A stretch of 64,000 bases of DNA from Dictyobacter alpinus (GCF_003967575.1 NZ_BIFT01000002.1:2666001-2730000), one strand, 5' to 3'; shown: positions 25,995 to 35,214, counted from the stretch's first letter. A program made the numbers and translations. Notes: generated from the sequence alone by a model not told the origin.

Positions 25995-26570
25995 ATGATC
26001 ACTATTGTTCCATATGATACAGATTGGCCTGAGCAGTTTATGCTGGTGGCCCGGCCGTTACGTGCGGCGTTAGGCGATCTGGCATTGCGTATTGACCATA
26101 TTGGATCTACATCCGTGCCTGATCTGGCGGCGAAAGATATTATTGATGTGCAGATTACGGTTGCGGATTTTGCCTGTACGCCACAGCTGGTGACTCTTCT
26201 TGGCACGCTCGGTTACACACAGGCTCCTGGAATCGTGAGCGATCATGTCCCGCCCCTTTATGAAGGACCAGCTACAGATTGGGAGAAGCGCTATTTCCGT
26301 CAACCAGCTGACCTGCGTCCGATGCATCTGCATGTCCGGGCGTAGGGACGCCCCAACCAGCGCTACCCGATCTTATTCCGCGATTACTTACGCAGCCATC
26401 CAGTTGCTAGTGCCGCCTATGGCTTGATCAAGACCAATCTCGCTAGCCGGCATGCCGATGATATAGAGTTCTATTATGATATCAAGGATCCTATCTGTGA
26501 CATCATCATCGATGCTGCTGAAGACTGGGCCCGCACAAGCAACTGGCAACTTGGCCCCTTTGATATCTAG
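25995..26570 (+). pseudogene. GrpB-family protein interrupted by an in-frame TAG
   Basis: The first 116 residues (VPYDTDWPEQF, RIDHIGSTSVPDLAAKDIIDVQITV, HLHVRA) match GrpB (UPF0157), a nucleotidyltransferase-like fold. A TAG at 26343-26345 stops the frame, but the same frame continues perfectly for 74 more codons in family style (GRPNQRYPILFRDYLR, AAYGLIKTNLA, NWQLGPFDI) to a TAG at 26568. Nothing is lost or shifted, so a single base change, a sequencing error or readthrough would explain it. AGGGGGA precedes the start. Confidence 0.8.
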
Positions 26571-26815
26571 TCCCTTGAGCAGAGATCTCTCCATGTCTAC
26601 TCAGCATTATAGAGTTTGCCAGACTTCATTAAACGGCCAGAAAGAGCAAGATCTGATAAGTTTTTTCGCCTTGATTCTGCTATAGTGTACTCTGCAATAG
26701 TCTGGGGCGTTGCCATATGCGCTAGCGGGTTCGCAGAGGATAGAAGGAAGAAAGATACGCCCTCAACTTTTTTTTCTAGCCCATGTTTTTTATGCAAAAG
26801 GAAAGGCTTAAGCCT

Positions 26816-29086
26816 ATGTCACAGGAATATATAGAGATCCGGGGTGCTCGCGAGAACAATCTAAAGAATGTCTCGTTGCGCTTACCTAAGCGCAAAATCA
26901 CGGTTTTTACTGGTGTCTCGGGTTCAGGCAAGTCTTCTATCGTCTTTGATACTATAGCTGCTGAGGCGCAGCGCCGATTGTATGAAAACTTCAGTATGTT
27001 TGTGCGGAACTTTCTGCCGCGCTATCCCCAGCCAGATGCGGATGCGATTGAGAATCTTAGTATGGCGGTGGTTGTAGATCAGAAACGTCTGGGTGGTGGC
27101 TCGCATTCTACAGTTGGTACGATCTCTGATATTGCACCATTGCTGCGGGTCTTATATTCGCGCGGTGGTACGCCTTATGTTGGCTATGCCAATGCCTTCT
27201 CCTTTAATGATCCACAGGGTATGTGTCCAGAGTGTAATGGGGTGGGTCGCAAGATAGGAGTAGATACTGATGTACTGGTGGATCGCTCGAAGTCGCTAAG
27301 CGAGGGGGCCATTATTGCGCCCGGCCTGGCTAATTGGGAACGGGGTAGCTACTTACGCTCTAATCTGTTCGATAAAGATAAAAAATTGTCCGATTACACT
27401 AAAGCTGAAATAGATCAGTTGTTGTATGGCGGGCCCTTTAAGGTTCCGATGGATATCAACGGTGAGCCTTTGCAGGTTACGTATGAAGGTGTAGTGGTCA
27501 AGTTTAATCGCAAGTTTATCAATCGCGACATCAAAACCCTGTCGGAGCGCACGCGCAAAAATGTCGAGCCATATCTGACAATGGCGCCATGTCCTTTGTG
27601 TAAGGGTTCACGACTGAGCCAGGCGGCGCTGAGCTGTAAAATCAATGGCTATACTATTGCGGACCTGGCTTCTATGGAGGTGGATGAACTGATTGCTGTT
27701 GTCAAGGAGATACGGAATCCGGCGCTGGCTCCGATTGTGGATACGCTGGCTGAACGTTTGCAGCATCTGGTGGATATCGGCCTGGGCTATCTTAGCCTGA
27801 ATCGCGAGACCGATACGTTGTCTGGTGGTGAATCCCAGCGCGTAAAAATCGTCAAGCATCTGACCAGTGGCCTGGTAGATACACTATACATTTTCGATGA
27901 GCCCAGTGTCGGCCTGCATCCACGGGATATCCATCGTATGAATGGCTTGCTGCGCGCCTTGCGGGATAAGCATAATACGGTACTTGTGGTTGAACATGAT
28001 CCTGCGGTCATGCAGGTGGCTGACCATGTGGTTGATATGGGACCACATGCCGGTAGCGATGGTGGCAAGATTGTCTATGAGGGTACTTTCGCGGGTCTCA
28101 TGGAGGCTGATACCCTGACGGCACGCTATCTTAAACATGGTGCCTCGCCAAAGAGCTCGTTTCGAGCGGCAAAAGGCAAGCTGTCAGTCAGCCATGTGAC
28201 GATCAACAATCTGAAAGATGTCAGTGTAGATATTCCTACAGGCGTCCTGACGGTCGTTACAGGTGTAGCCGGATCCGGCAAGAGCTCGCTGATCAATCAG
28301 GCCTTCCTGAAGCGCCATGAGGGCGCGATCGTGATTGACCAATCGGCGGTTGGAGTCTCGACGCGCTCCAATCCTGCAACCTATACTGGAATTATGGATG
28401 AGCTGCGTAAGGCCTTTGCGGCCGCTAACAAAGTGGATGCGGGCCTGTTTAGTTTCAATTCCAAAGGGGCGTGCGATAACTGCCAGGGCCTTGGCGTGAC
28501 CTATACCGATCTTGCGTTCCTAGATAGTGTGGCCTTGCCATGTGAAGTCTGCCAGGGTAAGCGCTTCAAAGAAGAGGTGCTGACCTATCACTTGCATGGC
28601 AAATCCATTGCCGATGTGCTCAACATGACTATCCAGCAGGCGCTGCCCTTCTTTAAGATACGCGGCATCACCACAAAGTTGCAAGCGCTGAGCGATGTTG
28701 GCCTGAATTACCTGACGCTCGGCCAGCCGCTCAGCACCCTGTCTGGTGGTGAATGTCAGCGCATCAAATTGGCCGGTGAACTGCACAAGCATGGCAGTAT
28801 CTATGTACTGGATGAGCCAACCACCGGCCTGCACATGTCCGATATCACGCATTTACTGGAGATCATGAACCGTCTGGTTGATGGCGGAAACACCGTTATT
28901 GTCATTGAACACAACCTCGACATCATTTGCAATGCCGACTGGATCATCGACATGGGACCTGAAGGCGGCAACAAAGGTGGTAAGGTCATCTTTGAAGGGA
29001 CCCCACGCCAACTCCTCGACGCCCACCATTCCCTGACCAGCCAATATTTGCTTCGCGATGAGCATATAGCGGTGGTCGCGGAGTAA
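26816..29086 (+). CDS. Short UvrA-type ABC ATPase (UvrA2/drug-resistance class)
   Basis: 756 residues from the ATG at 26816 (AAAGGAAAGG upstream). Two ABC cassettes are seen: Walker A GVSGSGKSS (33-41) and GVAGSGKSS (about 485), signatures LSGGESQRV and LSGGECQRI, and Walker B FDEPSVGLH and LDEPTTGLH. Zinc modules CPECNGVG (C137), CPLCKGSRL and CDNCQGLG...CEVCQGKRF are intact. Canonical UvrA is about 940 residues; this shorter form lacks most of the UvrB-binding insertion, as in UvrA2/DrrC-like proteins linked to DNA-intercalating drug resistance. The role is inferred from length and class. Confidence 0.92.
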   Translation: MSQEYIEIRGARENNLKNVSLRLPKRKITVFTGVSGSGKSSIVFDTIAAEAQRRLYENFSMFVRNFLPRYPQPDADAIENLSMAVVVDQKRLGGGSHSTVGTISDIAPLLRVLYSRGGTPYVGYANAFSFNDPQGMCPECNGVGRKIGVDTDVLVDRSKSLSEGAIIAPGLANWERGSYLRSNLFDKDKKLSDYTKAEIDQLLYGGPFKVPMDINGEPLQVTYEGVVVKFNRKFINRDIKTLSERTRKNVEPYLTMAPCPLCKGSRLSQAALSCKINGYTIADLASMEVDELIAVVKEIRNPALAPIVDTLAERLQHLVDIGLGYLSLNRETDTLSGGESQRVKIVKHLTSGLVDTLYIFDEPSVGLHPRDIHRMNGLLRALRDKHNTVLVVEHDPAVMQVADHVVDMGPHAGSDGGKIVYEGTFAGLMEADTLTARYLKHGASPKSSFRAAKGKLSVSHVTINNLKDVSVDIPTGVLTVVTGVAGSGKSSLINQAFLKRHEGAIVIDQSAVGVSTRSNPATYTGIMDELRKAFAAANKVDAGLFSFNSKGACDNCQGLGVTYTDLAFLDSVALPCEVCQGKRFKEEVLTYHLHGKSIADVLNMTIQQALPFFKIRGITTKLQALSDVGLNYLTLGQPLSTLSGGECQRIKLAGELHKHGSIYVLDEPTTGLHMSDITHLLEIMNRLVDGGNTVIVIEHNLDIICNADWIIDMGPEGGNKGGKVIFEGTPRQLLDAHHSLTSQYLLRDEHIAVVAE

Positions 29087-29103
29087 GCCGTTATCCTAAA
29101 AAG

Positions 29104-29142
29104 CAAGAATCAGCAGCCGTTTTAAACGGCCACTGATTCTTG
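29104..29142. terminator. Strong hairpin between convergent genes
   Basis: Outer arms CAAGAATCAG (29104-29113) and CTGATTCTTG (29133-29142) enclose an inner GCCGTTT/AAACGGC helix, forming an almost continuous stem with a 1-base loop. It separates the UvrA-type gene from the convergent gene at 29178. A G-run follows instead of T. Confidence 0.65.
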
Positions 29143-29177
29143 TTGGGGGGAGGGAACAGAACAAAGAAGTAGTATTA

Positions 29178-29624
29178 TTACTGTTCCTGCGATTTTACCT
29201 GAGCTTCGTGATAATCATTAATCTGATCGAAGATCTCAGAAGGGAACGTCAGTTCCTGATAGACATTACAGGCATCAGGATTCTCAGGATCGGGACAGAT
29301 CGCGAAGTCCTGTTGTGACTGCCATTCCAGGATGCGCTCGCGCTTGGGAGGATTATAGTTGCGCTGCTTGACCTGGGTCAGCAAGGCCTGTGAATCGGTC
29401 GCATTATGATCGGGTTGACCGCTTAGCAACTCCACGATCTGCTCATCCGGCAAGAAGTGGCGCGCAATCATCACAAAGGTCAGGCGGCCATAATGACCGA
29501 TATCCTCTTTCTTCTGGAGGGCATCCAGCAGATGGGCCATCATCGGTGATTTACGCAGCTCGGCACTTTGATCGTTCTCGGTTGTTGTCTTTTTATTATT
29601 GGTCGCATGGTCGTCTTGACTCAT
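29178..29624 (-). CDS. Hypothetical soluble protein
   Basis: 148 residues; AAAGGA stands 9 bases before the ATG. The first 25 residues are polar and likely disordered (DDHATNNKKTTTENDQS). The remainder looks helical: MAHLLDALQKKEDIGHYGRLTFVMIARHFLPDEQIVELL, then RERILEWQSQQDFAICPDP and a Glu/Gln-rich end. No family or catalytic motif recognised. Single gene. Confidence 0.65.
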   Translation of the reverse strand: MSQDDHATNNKKTTTENDQSAELRKSPMMAHLLDALQKKEDIGHYGRLTFVMIARHFLPDEQIVELLSGQPDHNATDSQALLTQVKQRNYNPPKRERILEWQSQQDFAICPDPENPDACNVYQELTFPSEIFDQINDYHEAQVKSQEQ

Positions 29625-29885
29625 GAAAATTATCCTTTCAGCTCAATGCTCACTTATTTCCCTGTGCTTATTTACACTATAGAACATAAGTTCAAAATAA
29701 GCAAGCTGAACAATACACATTCCCACATCATCCTCTCGCTTTGGCCCCGCAGGCCAATTGTCTCCTTTAATACGAAACAACAAAGGATTTAGATGATCTA
29801 TTATGGCTAACAAGCCTCCTAACGGCGCGGATAGAGCGGTTGGCGAACCTGATGAAAAAAGCAGATATCGTCTTTCATCGCTGGA

Positions 29886-30596
29886 TCAGTTTTGTGTTTC
29901 AGAAGACCTCCAGGACAAACGGGCGCTTTTCCCAATAGTTCCTCCGAGAACGCCCAGGAGCAGGCCCGTGATTAAGCCAATCCACAGGTGACCGATCAGA
30001 GCGGCCAGCCAATCACCAGCTATGTAGGTGATAATGTCTGGGAGGCCGCTGTGCCGAAATTCTGTAATGGTCTGCTGGTCACTCAATCCCACCTGAAAAA
30101 GAGGAACTGAAAACAATAGCCAGGTTAAGAAAATCATCAATCCGCCCAACATCCCACAGAGTAAACCAGCCTGAATTCCTGGAGAGATGCGTCCGGTCTG
30201 CCATCCCGTAAGCAGACTGGGGAACACCGGGAGCAGAAACCCGAGCAATGATGAGCCTCTATAGAGGATGAGCATGAACGGACCTGATGGAGCGAGCGGA
30301 AAATTGCCCACCAACAGTTCGATCGCCCATATCGTTCCACAAAGAAGCCCCCAACATGTTCCCTGTTGGAGAGCAACACGTTCGTCTGTTGTTCCTGTAT
30401 GGGTGCGAAAGAGTGCGAACCAGCCATAAATGAGTAATGCCAGTACATATAAGCTCAGATAGATACGTATTTCGGTTCCACCATGTATCGCAACTGCTGG
30501 ATGTTCAAGTAATTGTATAATGCTGCTCAGAATGAACAGCACTAAACTGGCGAGAAAACACCAGCGAACCAGTCTCATCTGACCTTCAGTGATCAT
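29886..30596 (-). CDS. Multi-pass membrane protein of unknown function
   Basis: 236 residues from the ATG at 30596, which follows GGAGGAGAT; the frame extends 18 codons upstream without a ribosome site. Six or seven hydrophobic segments are visible, the last (LWIGLITGLLLGVLGGTIG) Gly-rich like a glycine-zipper. No transport or enzyme motif is seen. The 261 bases downstream of its stop, to 29625, hold no gene, only a TTGGCC-ccgca-GGCCAA repeat (29741-29757). Confidence 0.65.
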   Translation of the reverse strand: MITEGQMRLVRWCFLASLVLFILSSIIQLLEHPAVAIHGGTEIRIYLSLYVLALLIYGWFALFRTHTGTTDERVALQQGTCWGLLCGTIWAIELLVGNFPLAPSGPFMLILYRGSSLLGFLLPVFPSLLTGWQTGRISPGIQAGLLCGMLGGLMIFLTWLLFSVPLFQVGLSDQQTITEFRHSGLPDIITYIAGDWLAALIGHLWIGLITGLLLGVLGGTIGKSARLSWRSSETQN

Positions 30597-30761
30597 ATCT
30601 CCTCCGTTTTCTTCAGAAATAGCCTTCACATATTGCTTACCAGGTGCCATTGTTCTGTTCCTTGGATAAGAGTAGTTTGCTCATGTTTCGTCAGAGCGTA
30701 CATACGTCTCCAGCGAGCGCTTTCCTCAGACCACCAATTGTTTAAGTTCGCGTGCCTCTTT

Positions 30762-31592
30762 TTATCCCTGACGTACGGGAAGGACGGTTTGCAGGGCTTC
30801 GATATAGCGGTCTGCCGAACGCATGACGGCATCATGGGCATCTTGTGGGACGATGGCTTCGAACCAGGCTGCGTAGATACGATCGAATGTGTAGGGTGCG
30901 ATAGTGTTGCGCATACGCTGGATTTCGCTGGCTGGTAGCGGAATCAAATTTGGATAACTATACATGAAGCTGACCCAGCGATTATCGGCGACCACTGTAA
31001 TGATATCTCCGCTGAGCAGCGCCCCCTTGCCTTCGGCTCCCTGGGGCCAGTGCAGGACGGTTCCGCCTGGGAAGTGTCCACCCAGGCGTATCAAGGTGAT
31101 ATCGCCGGGTAGTTGTTGGGTTTCACCTGTCCAGAAGATGATACGCTCATCTGGCCGCATGACCCATTGCTGATCGTTGGCATGTAGATAAATCTTCGCG
31201 TCAAAGCGCCTGGCCCATTCGACCATGCTTGAATAATAGTGTGGATGGGAGATCGCGATCGCTGAAATACCCCCCAGATCCTTGACGGTCTCGTAGGTTT
31301 CGTCATCCAGATAGCTAATGCAGTCCCACAGGACATTGCCGTGCTCGCTGCGCACAAGGAGGCCGCGCTGGCCGATGGCGAATTTGGGGGTTGTGCCAAT
31401 GCCCAGCAGATGTGGCTCATGATGTTTGAGTGTATTGCTGCGACCTTCCGCGCTCATCGCGTCCATCGTTGTCCATTGCTGGCCTTGATGACCAACATAC
31501 TGGCGCTGATCCAGGCAGATCGGACATTCCCGAGGCGGCTCCTGGCTGGCCGAGAACTGGGTACCACAGGTCACACAAATCCAATGTTGCAT
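30762..31592 (-). CDS. Rubredoxin-like/MBL-fold fusion with altered metal motif
   Basis: 276 residues. The N-terminus carries four Cys (C6, C9, C23, C26; WICVTCGT...CPIC) as in rubredoxin-like zinc or iron knuckles. Residues 50-250 have the MBL-fold layout, but the normal HxHxDH is SHPHYYSS (H116, H118): the Asp and third His are replaced by Tyr. GGHFPGG and LSGDII appear at the later metal positions. It may bind one metal or have another function. AAGGAAGGA precedes the ATG; 165 bases separate it from the membrane gene downstream. Confidence 0.8.
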   Translation of the reverse strand: MQHWICVTCGTQFSASQEPPRECPICLDQRQYVGHQGQQWTTMDAMSAEGRSNTLKHHEPHLLGIGTTPKFAIGQRGLLVRSEHGNVLWDCISYLDDETYETVKDLGGISAIAISHPHYYSSMVEWARRFDAKIYLHANDQQWVMRPDERIIFWTGETQQLPGDITLIRLGGHFPGGTVLHWPQGAEGKGALLSGDIITVVADNRWVSFMYSYPNLIPLPASEIQRMRNTIAPYTFDRIYAAWFEAIVPQDAHDAVMRSADRYIEALQTVLPVRQG

Positions 31593-31801
31593 AGCTCAAA
31601 GCTTCCTTCCTTAATTCATAACAAAGGCTCTAACATCATTGTGGCACATTCTTGATAGTTTATAAAAGACGCCAGTTGTCATGTGCAAATGAACTTTTGA
31701 CCTGAATAGATCTATCCATTCTATTTCTTTTCCATCACGTTTCTACACGTTCGTATGTTTGTTTAAAAAAGTGAGAACTTCTTGTGCTATGATGCTGTTC
31801 G

Positions 31802-32365
31802 CTAGTGGTTCAGGCCGGCAAGGACGATGGTGATTAACCCTTTGATCAGTTGTCGGATCTGCATGGCAGACGAAGCCGATTCTTTGAAGCCTTGTGTGGC
31901 GGTGTTTAGAATATGGGCCAGTTGCTCAGGAGAGAGGGAAAGATTTGCTTGATCGCTCATGAGAGGCCGTAGAATATCCGAGAGGATCGTTTCAAATTCA
32001 GCAAACGCTCCCATTGTTATCTCGGTAGCGAATGCATAGCCACTCTCGAGGATATCTCTTGCATCGGGTGAGGCCTGGATCATTTCAAATGGGCGCACAC
32101 ACCAGACCTCGAACGCGCTGGTCAACTGATCAGCAACCTCCTCGTGCGTACTCACTTCTTTACGCACGTCATGTAGCAATTCGGAGAAGATCTGGGTGAT
32201 GAGAGCCTGAAAGACTTCTTCTTTAGAAGAGAAGATGAGATATAATGCCGGCCTCGACATCTGCGCTGCTTCCGCCAGATCGCTCATCGTGGCGCGCTTA
32301 AAACCATATCTCATGAAGATCTTACGAGCAGCGTTCAGCACTTGCTCTTCTTTGCTTTGTGTCAT
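31802..32365 (-). CDS. TetR-family regulator, divergent from an SDR
   Basis: 187 residues from the ATG at 32365 (AAAGGGG 5 bases upstream); the frame is open further up but that stretch lacks a start signal. The HTH reads YGFKRATMSDLAEAAQMSRPALYLIFSSKEEV, followed by a helical ligand domain. It is transcribed away from an SDR gene, and the space between holds two inverted repeats built on TGACAA/TTGTCA, so it probably represses both directions. Confidence 0.9.
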   Translation of the reverse strand: MTQSKEEQVLNAARKIFMRYGFKRATMSDLAEAAQMSRPALYLIFSSKEEVFQALITQIFSELLHDVRKEVSTHEEVADQLTSAFEVWCVRPFEMIQASPDARDILESGYAFATEITMGAFAEFETILSDILRPLMSDQANLSLSPEQLAHILNTATQGFKESASSAMQIRQLIKGLITIVLAGLNH

Positions 32366-32469
32366 CACAACCCCTTTGCATACATCTAATGTAAAAACCG
32401 GTTCAGGAAGAGTGGGAAGCGAGTGGCGTAATATTTCCAGACCGCTTGACCCATTCATATTTTACTACC

Positions 32470-32521
32470 TTGACAAATATTGTCAATGTGTCTATACTGA
32501 CAATATGACATAAATTGTCAG
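32470..32521 (+). promoter_or_regulatory. SDR promoter with two TetR-type operators
   Basis: TTGACA (32470-32475), 17 bases and TATACT (32493-32498) form a near-consensus promoter. Operator 1, TTGACAA-ata-TTGTCAA (32470-32486), covers the -35; operator 2, CTGACAAT...ATTGTCAG with a 9-base spacer (32497-32521), starts at the -10 and extends downstream. The half-site TTGTCA occurs four times. Confidence 0.8.
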
Positions 32522-32555
32522 CGTGATAAAAAAGTTAGGCGAAAGGAAATGCAGC

Positions 32556-33371
32556 ATGAAACTTTCAGGCAGCACCATCTTAATTACCGGTGGTACCAGC
32601 GGGATCGGCTTGGAACTCGCAATACAGCTTTATAAACGGCAGAACACGGTTCTCATTACGGGACGAGATCCGCACAAACTTCAAGAGGTACAGAGACAAT
32701 TCCCAGATATGCATACCTATCAGAGCGACGTCAGCGACCCGGCGGCCATCGTCTCGCTTTATCAACGTGTGACGCACGATTTTCCCGATCTCAATGTGCT
32801 GGTGAACAATGCCGGGGAGATGCGCATGCTAAGCCTCCAAGGACAGCACGGGCTACAGGATATCGGTCATGAGATTGCTATTAATCTGCTGGGGCCTGTG
32901 CGCATGGTCGAGCAGTTTTTGCCGTTTCTCACAACGAAGCGTCAGGCTGCTATCATCAACATGTCATCAGGACTGGCTTTTGTGCCGCTGGCAAGTGCAC
33001 CCATTTACTGCGCCACCAAGGCTGCCATCCATTCCTATACCCAATCCCTGCGCATCCAACTGCACGGCACACCTGTCAAAGTGTTTGAGTTAGCCCCGCC
33101 TCCCACGAGCACTCCGCTCATGGACAACTTTGGCTCGGACGCGCTTAACAACCAGAGCTCAGGCGTGATGAATGTTGACAAGATGGTGCGGGTAGCGCTA
33201 AGAGGTCTCGAAAAGGATACCGAGGAAATTCGGCCCGGGGTAAGCAATGTCCTGAAGGTAATGAGCCGATTGGCACCAACCTTAATGCTGAGACAGATGA
33301 ACAGGCCAGTCGCCAGAGAACTGGCAAAGATCCCGACCCTGCCCTTCCTCACCGAGCACGCCCATACCTAG
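32556..33371 (+). CDS. Short-chain dehydrogenase (DltE-like)
   Basis: 271 residues from the ATG at 32556 (AAAGGAAA upstream). Rossmann motif TGGTSGIG, NNAG (about 87-90), the Ser in NMSSG and catalytic YCATK are all in place, so it is a classical NAD(P)-dependent oxidoreductase. The C-terminal 80 residues (ELAPPPTSTPLM, then RPGVSNVLKVMSRLAP) are as in the DltE-like group. It is controlled by the divergent TetR gene. Downstream, 33372-33618 has no clear gene, though one frame resembles a coding remnant (LPFLPGN, LPLPGFDLWAYLLVS). Confidence 0.92.
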   Translation: MKLSGSTILITGGTSGIGLELAIQLYKRQNTVLITGRDPHKLQEVQRQFPDMHTYQSDVSDPAAIVSLYQRVTHDFPDLNVLVNNAGEMRMLSLQGQHGLQDIGHEIAINLLGPVRMVEQFLPFLTTKRQAAIINMSSGLAFVPLASAPIYCATKAAIHSYTQSLRIQLHGTPVKVFELAPPPTSTPLMDNFGSDALNNQSSGVMNVDKMVRVALRGLEKDTEEIRPGVSNVLKVMSRLAPTLMLRQMNRPVARELAKIPTLPFLTEHAHT

Positions 33372-33618
33372 AGTGGGCTTGAACACCTGCGAGGTGATGA
33401 CATCCGGTGCTGAACTTGCCGACGAGGCCGGCATCGGATCAGTAGGCTTTTTGACCTGCTCGTACACCATGCCGACCTGCCTTTCCTGCCCGGCAATCTG
33501 GGTACTCTCCCTCTGCCAGGCTTCGACCTCTGGGCCTACTTGCTGGTCAGCATCATCCCTGAAATCCCTCAAACCAGATCATCCGGTAATCATTAAAAAT
33601 CAGACAAAGGAAAACAGC

Positions 33619-33990
33619 ATGAACACCACAAAAATTTTCACGCCCGCCATCCTCCTGCGCCTCGAAGGGGCCAGCGTTTTTCTCCTCACCCTGCTCCTCT
33701 ACGCACAGCATGGAGGTAACTGGCTGATGTACATCTTGCTCCTCTTCATACCAGATCTCTCCGCACTCGGCTACCTCATCAACACCCATATAGGAGCATA
33801 CGTGTACAACCTCATCCATACCTATGTTCTACCCATCGCCCTGCTTGCAATCTCCCTGCTCATCAGCAACCCACTCCTGCTGCTGTTCGCCCTGATCTGG
33901 CTCTCCCACATCGGGCTCGATCGCCTTCTCGGCTTCGGCCTCAAGTATCCTACAATCTTTAAGGATACACACCTCAACCGCGTAGGCTAA
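33619..33990 (+). CDS. DUF4260-like membrane protein
   Basis: 123 residues from the ATG at 33619 (AAAGGAAAA upstream). It is hydrophobic with about four membrane helices and the pattern IPDLSALGYLINTHIGAYVYNLIHTY followed by WLSHIGLDRLLGFGLKY, characteristic of DUF4260. Function unknown. It follows the SDR gene by 247 bases and may be in the same TetR-controlled operon, since no promoter or terminator is obvious between them. Confidence 0.82.
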   Translation: MNTTKIFTPAILLRLEGASVFLLTLLLYAQHGGNWLMYILLLFIPDLSALGYLINTHIGAYVYNLIHTYVLPIALLAISLLISNPLLLLFALIWLSHIGLDRLLGFGLKYPTIFKDTHLNRVG

Positions 33991-34020
33991 GTGCCCGACT
34001 GAGGAAAGCTGTCTGTGATA

Positions 34021-34072
34021 GACGTCATAGAATTGACAAAAAACCACGTCATCAAGTAATCACATTTACACC
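34021..34072 (+). repeat. 52-bp dispersed repeat, copy 1
   Basis: Starts GACGTCA, ends with the 18-mer AGTAATCACATTTACACC, and has exactly the same length as copy 2 (34907-34958); the middle 27 bases agree at about half the positions. It lies just after the DUF4260-like gene in a gap without genes (33991-34245). The structure recalls the terminal region of an insertion sequence, but no transposase is near. Confidence 0.6.
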
Positions 34073-34245
34073 AATGATGTCTATGACGGTATCATAATCC
34101 TGTTTCATTTGTACTTTCGATGATGACTGAGAAGGATCCCTTGTCGTAGGTAATCAAAATATGCTCAACTACACATAGCTAGCTTGAACAGCTTTATACT
34201 TGTGCCACACTTTGGAGAAGCATTATACAATGACTAATTTTGATT

Positions 34246-34650
34246 TTACGCATTCTTTGCGATGAGGATCGAGAATAGAACTACATCTACAAAAAAAAGA
34301 AAAACAATAACAAAACCAACGGTAGGAGAAAGGAGTCTATGCACGAGGAGAAATAGTGTAACAATAAATACAAATCCTCCAGTATAGAAAAAAAAGTACC
34401 AAAGATCTTTGGATTGATGCCAAGAGAATTTTTCTGTACGCATAGCCTGTTGAAATGAAATAAAAAAGAGAACATCGCAATAAAAAATGAACGCGGCCAT
34501 GATAATGTAAATAAAGTTAAGCAAGTACATTTGAGGTAATATGTAATTTAAATACAATAATGCTGCTATAAATAGTAATAAAGTTATAAAAAGCGTATTA
34601 TTTCGCTGTTTCTTTGTCACTTTTGTCCAAATGAGGTAAGAGCGGAACAT
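34246..34650 (-). CDS. AT-rich four-helix membrane protein
   Basis: 134 residues; AAGGAG precedes the ATG. Four strong hydrophobic helices (LFITLLLFIAALLYL, LNFIYIIMAAFIFY, FFFYTGGFVFIVTLFLL, VGFVIVFLFFVDVVLF) alternate with short basic loops. No motif recognised. Its base composition is clearly more AT-rich than its surroundings, and it is bracketed by the two copies of the 52-bp repeat, so it may have arrived by transfer. Confidence 0.65.
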   Translation of the reverse strand: MFRSYLIWTKVTKKQRNNTLFITLLLFIAALLYLNYILPQMYLLNFIYIIMAAFIFYCDVLFFISFQQAMRTEKFSWHQSKDLWYFFFYTGGFVFIVTLFLLVHRLLSPTVGFVIVFLFFVDVVLFSILIAKNA

Positions 34651-34906
34651 AAGTAGGACTCCTTCTATTCAATCTTCAATCATAGAGAAGGAAGTTGTTT
34701 TATTAACTTCTTTCTCTATAAATATGTTCACTACAATTATAGCAATTCTAAGTGCGTGTCACATAAATTACTTTATACTACAAAAGATTTATTCGTAAGA
34801 ACTGAAATCATCATAAATGTGTAGTTAACTAAAAAAAGGGTAATCTCTTAAACCAGCCAGCAAAGCTCTCCCCATCGCCAGGAGAAGAAAAAGGCCATGC
34901 TGGTGT

Positions 34907-34958
34907 GACGTCAAATAATTACCACATTTTACCGCCATGTAGTAATCACATTTACACC
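34907..34958 (+). repeat. 52-bp dispersed repeat, copy 2
   Basis: Same start, end, length and orientation as copy 1 at 34021. This copy also holds an internal near-repeat: ATTACCACATTTTAC and GTAATCACATTTAC share most bases, as do the repeated transposase-binding sites at some insertion-sequence ends. The rest of the 34651-35013 gap is AT-rich without a gene. Confidence 0.6.
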
Positions 34959-35013
34959 GAGTCTTAGTAGATGTACTATTTAATCGATAATATTTGCTTG
35001 AAAGGAAGTACAT

Positions 35014-35214
35014 ATGCGAAGGCCTCATAATCGCAGAGTTTTTTTAATTGCAGCAATATGCAATTTTTGCTCACTGCTTATTTACTTGACCTTTTTTTTT
35101 ACTCATTCATTTCCGGGTATACTATTGATAATGCTTATTTTTGGATTGGTAACTTTTAGCTTCTCTTTTCTTTTGTTCGTTGCGGCATACTTTATAAGCA
35201 GGCCTAATCAATGA
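35014..35214 (+). CDS. Small two-helix membrane protein
   Basis: 66 residues; AAAGGAAG stands about 6 bases before the ATG. A basic start (MRRPHNRRVF) is followed by two membrane helices, about 11-29 and 34-59. No known family. AT-rich, like the membrane gene upstream. Confidence 0.6.
   Translation: MRRPHNRRVFLIAAICNFCSLLIYLTFFFTHSFPGILLIMLIFGLVTFSFSFLLFVAAYFISRPNQ

Noticed and set aside
25804..25995. 63-codon plus-strand frame before GrpB
   Set aside because: Cys- and Trp-rich random-looking translation without a start signal.
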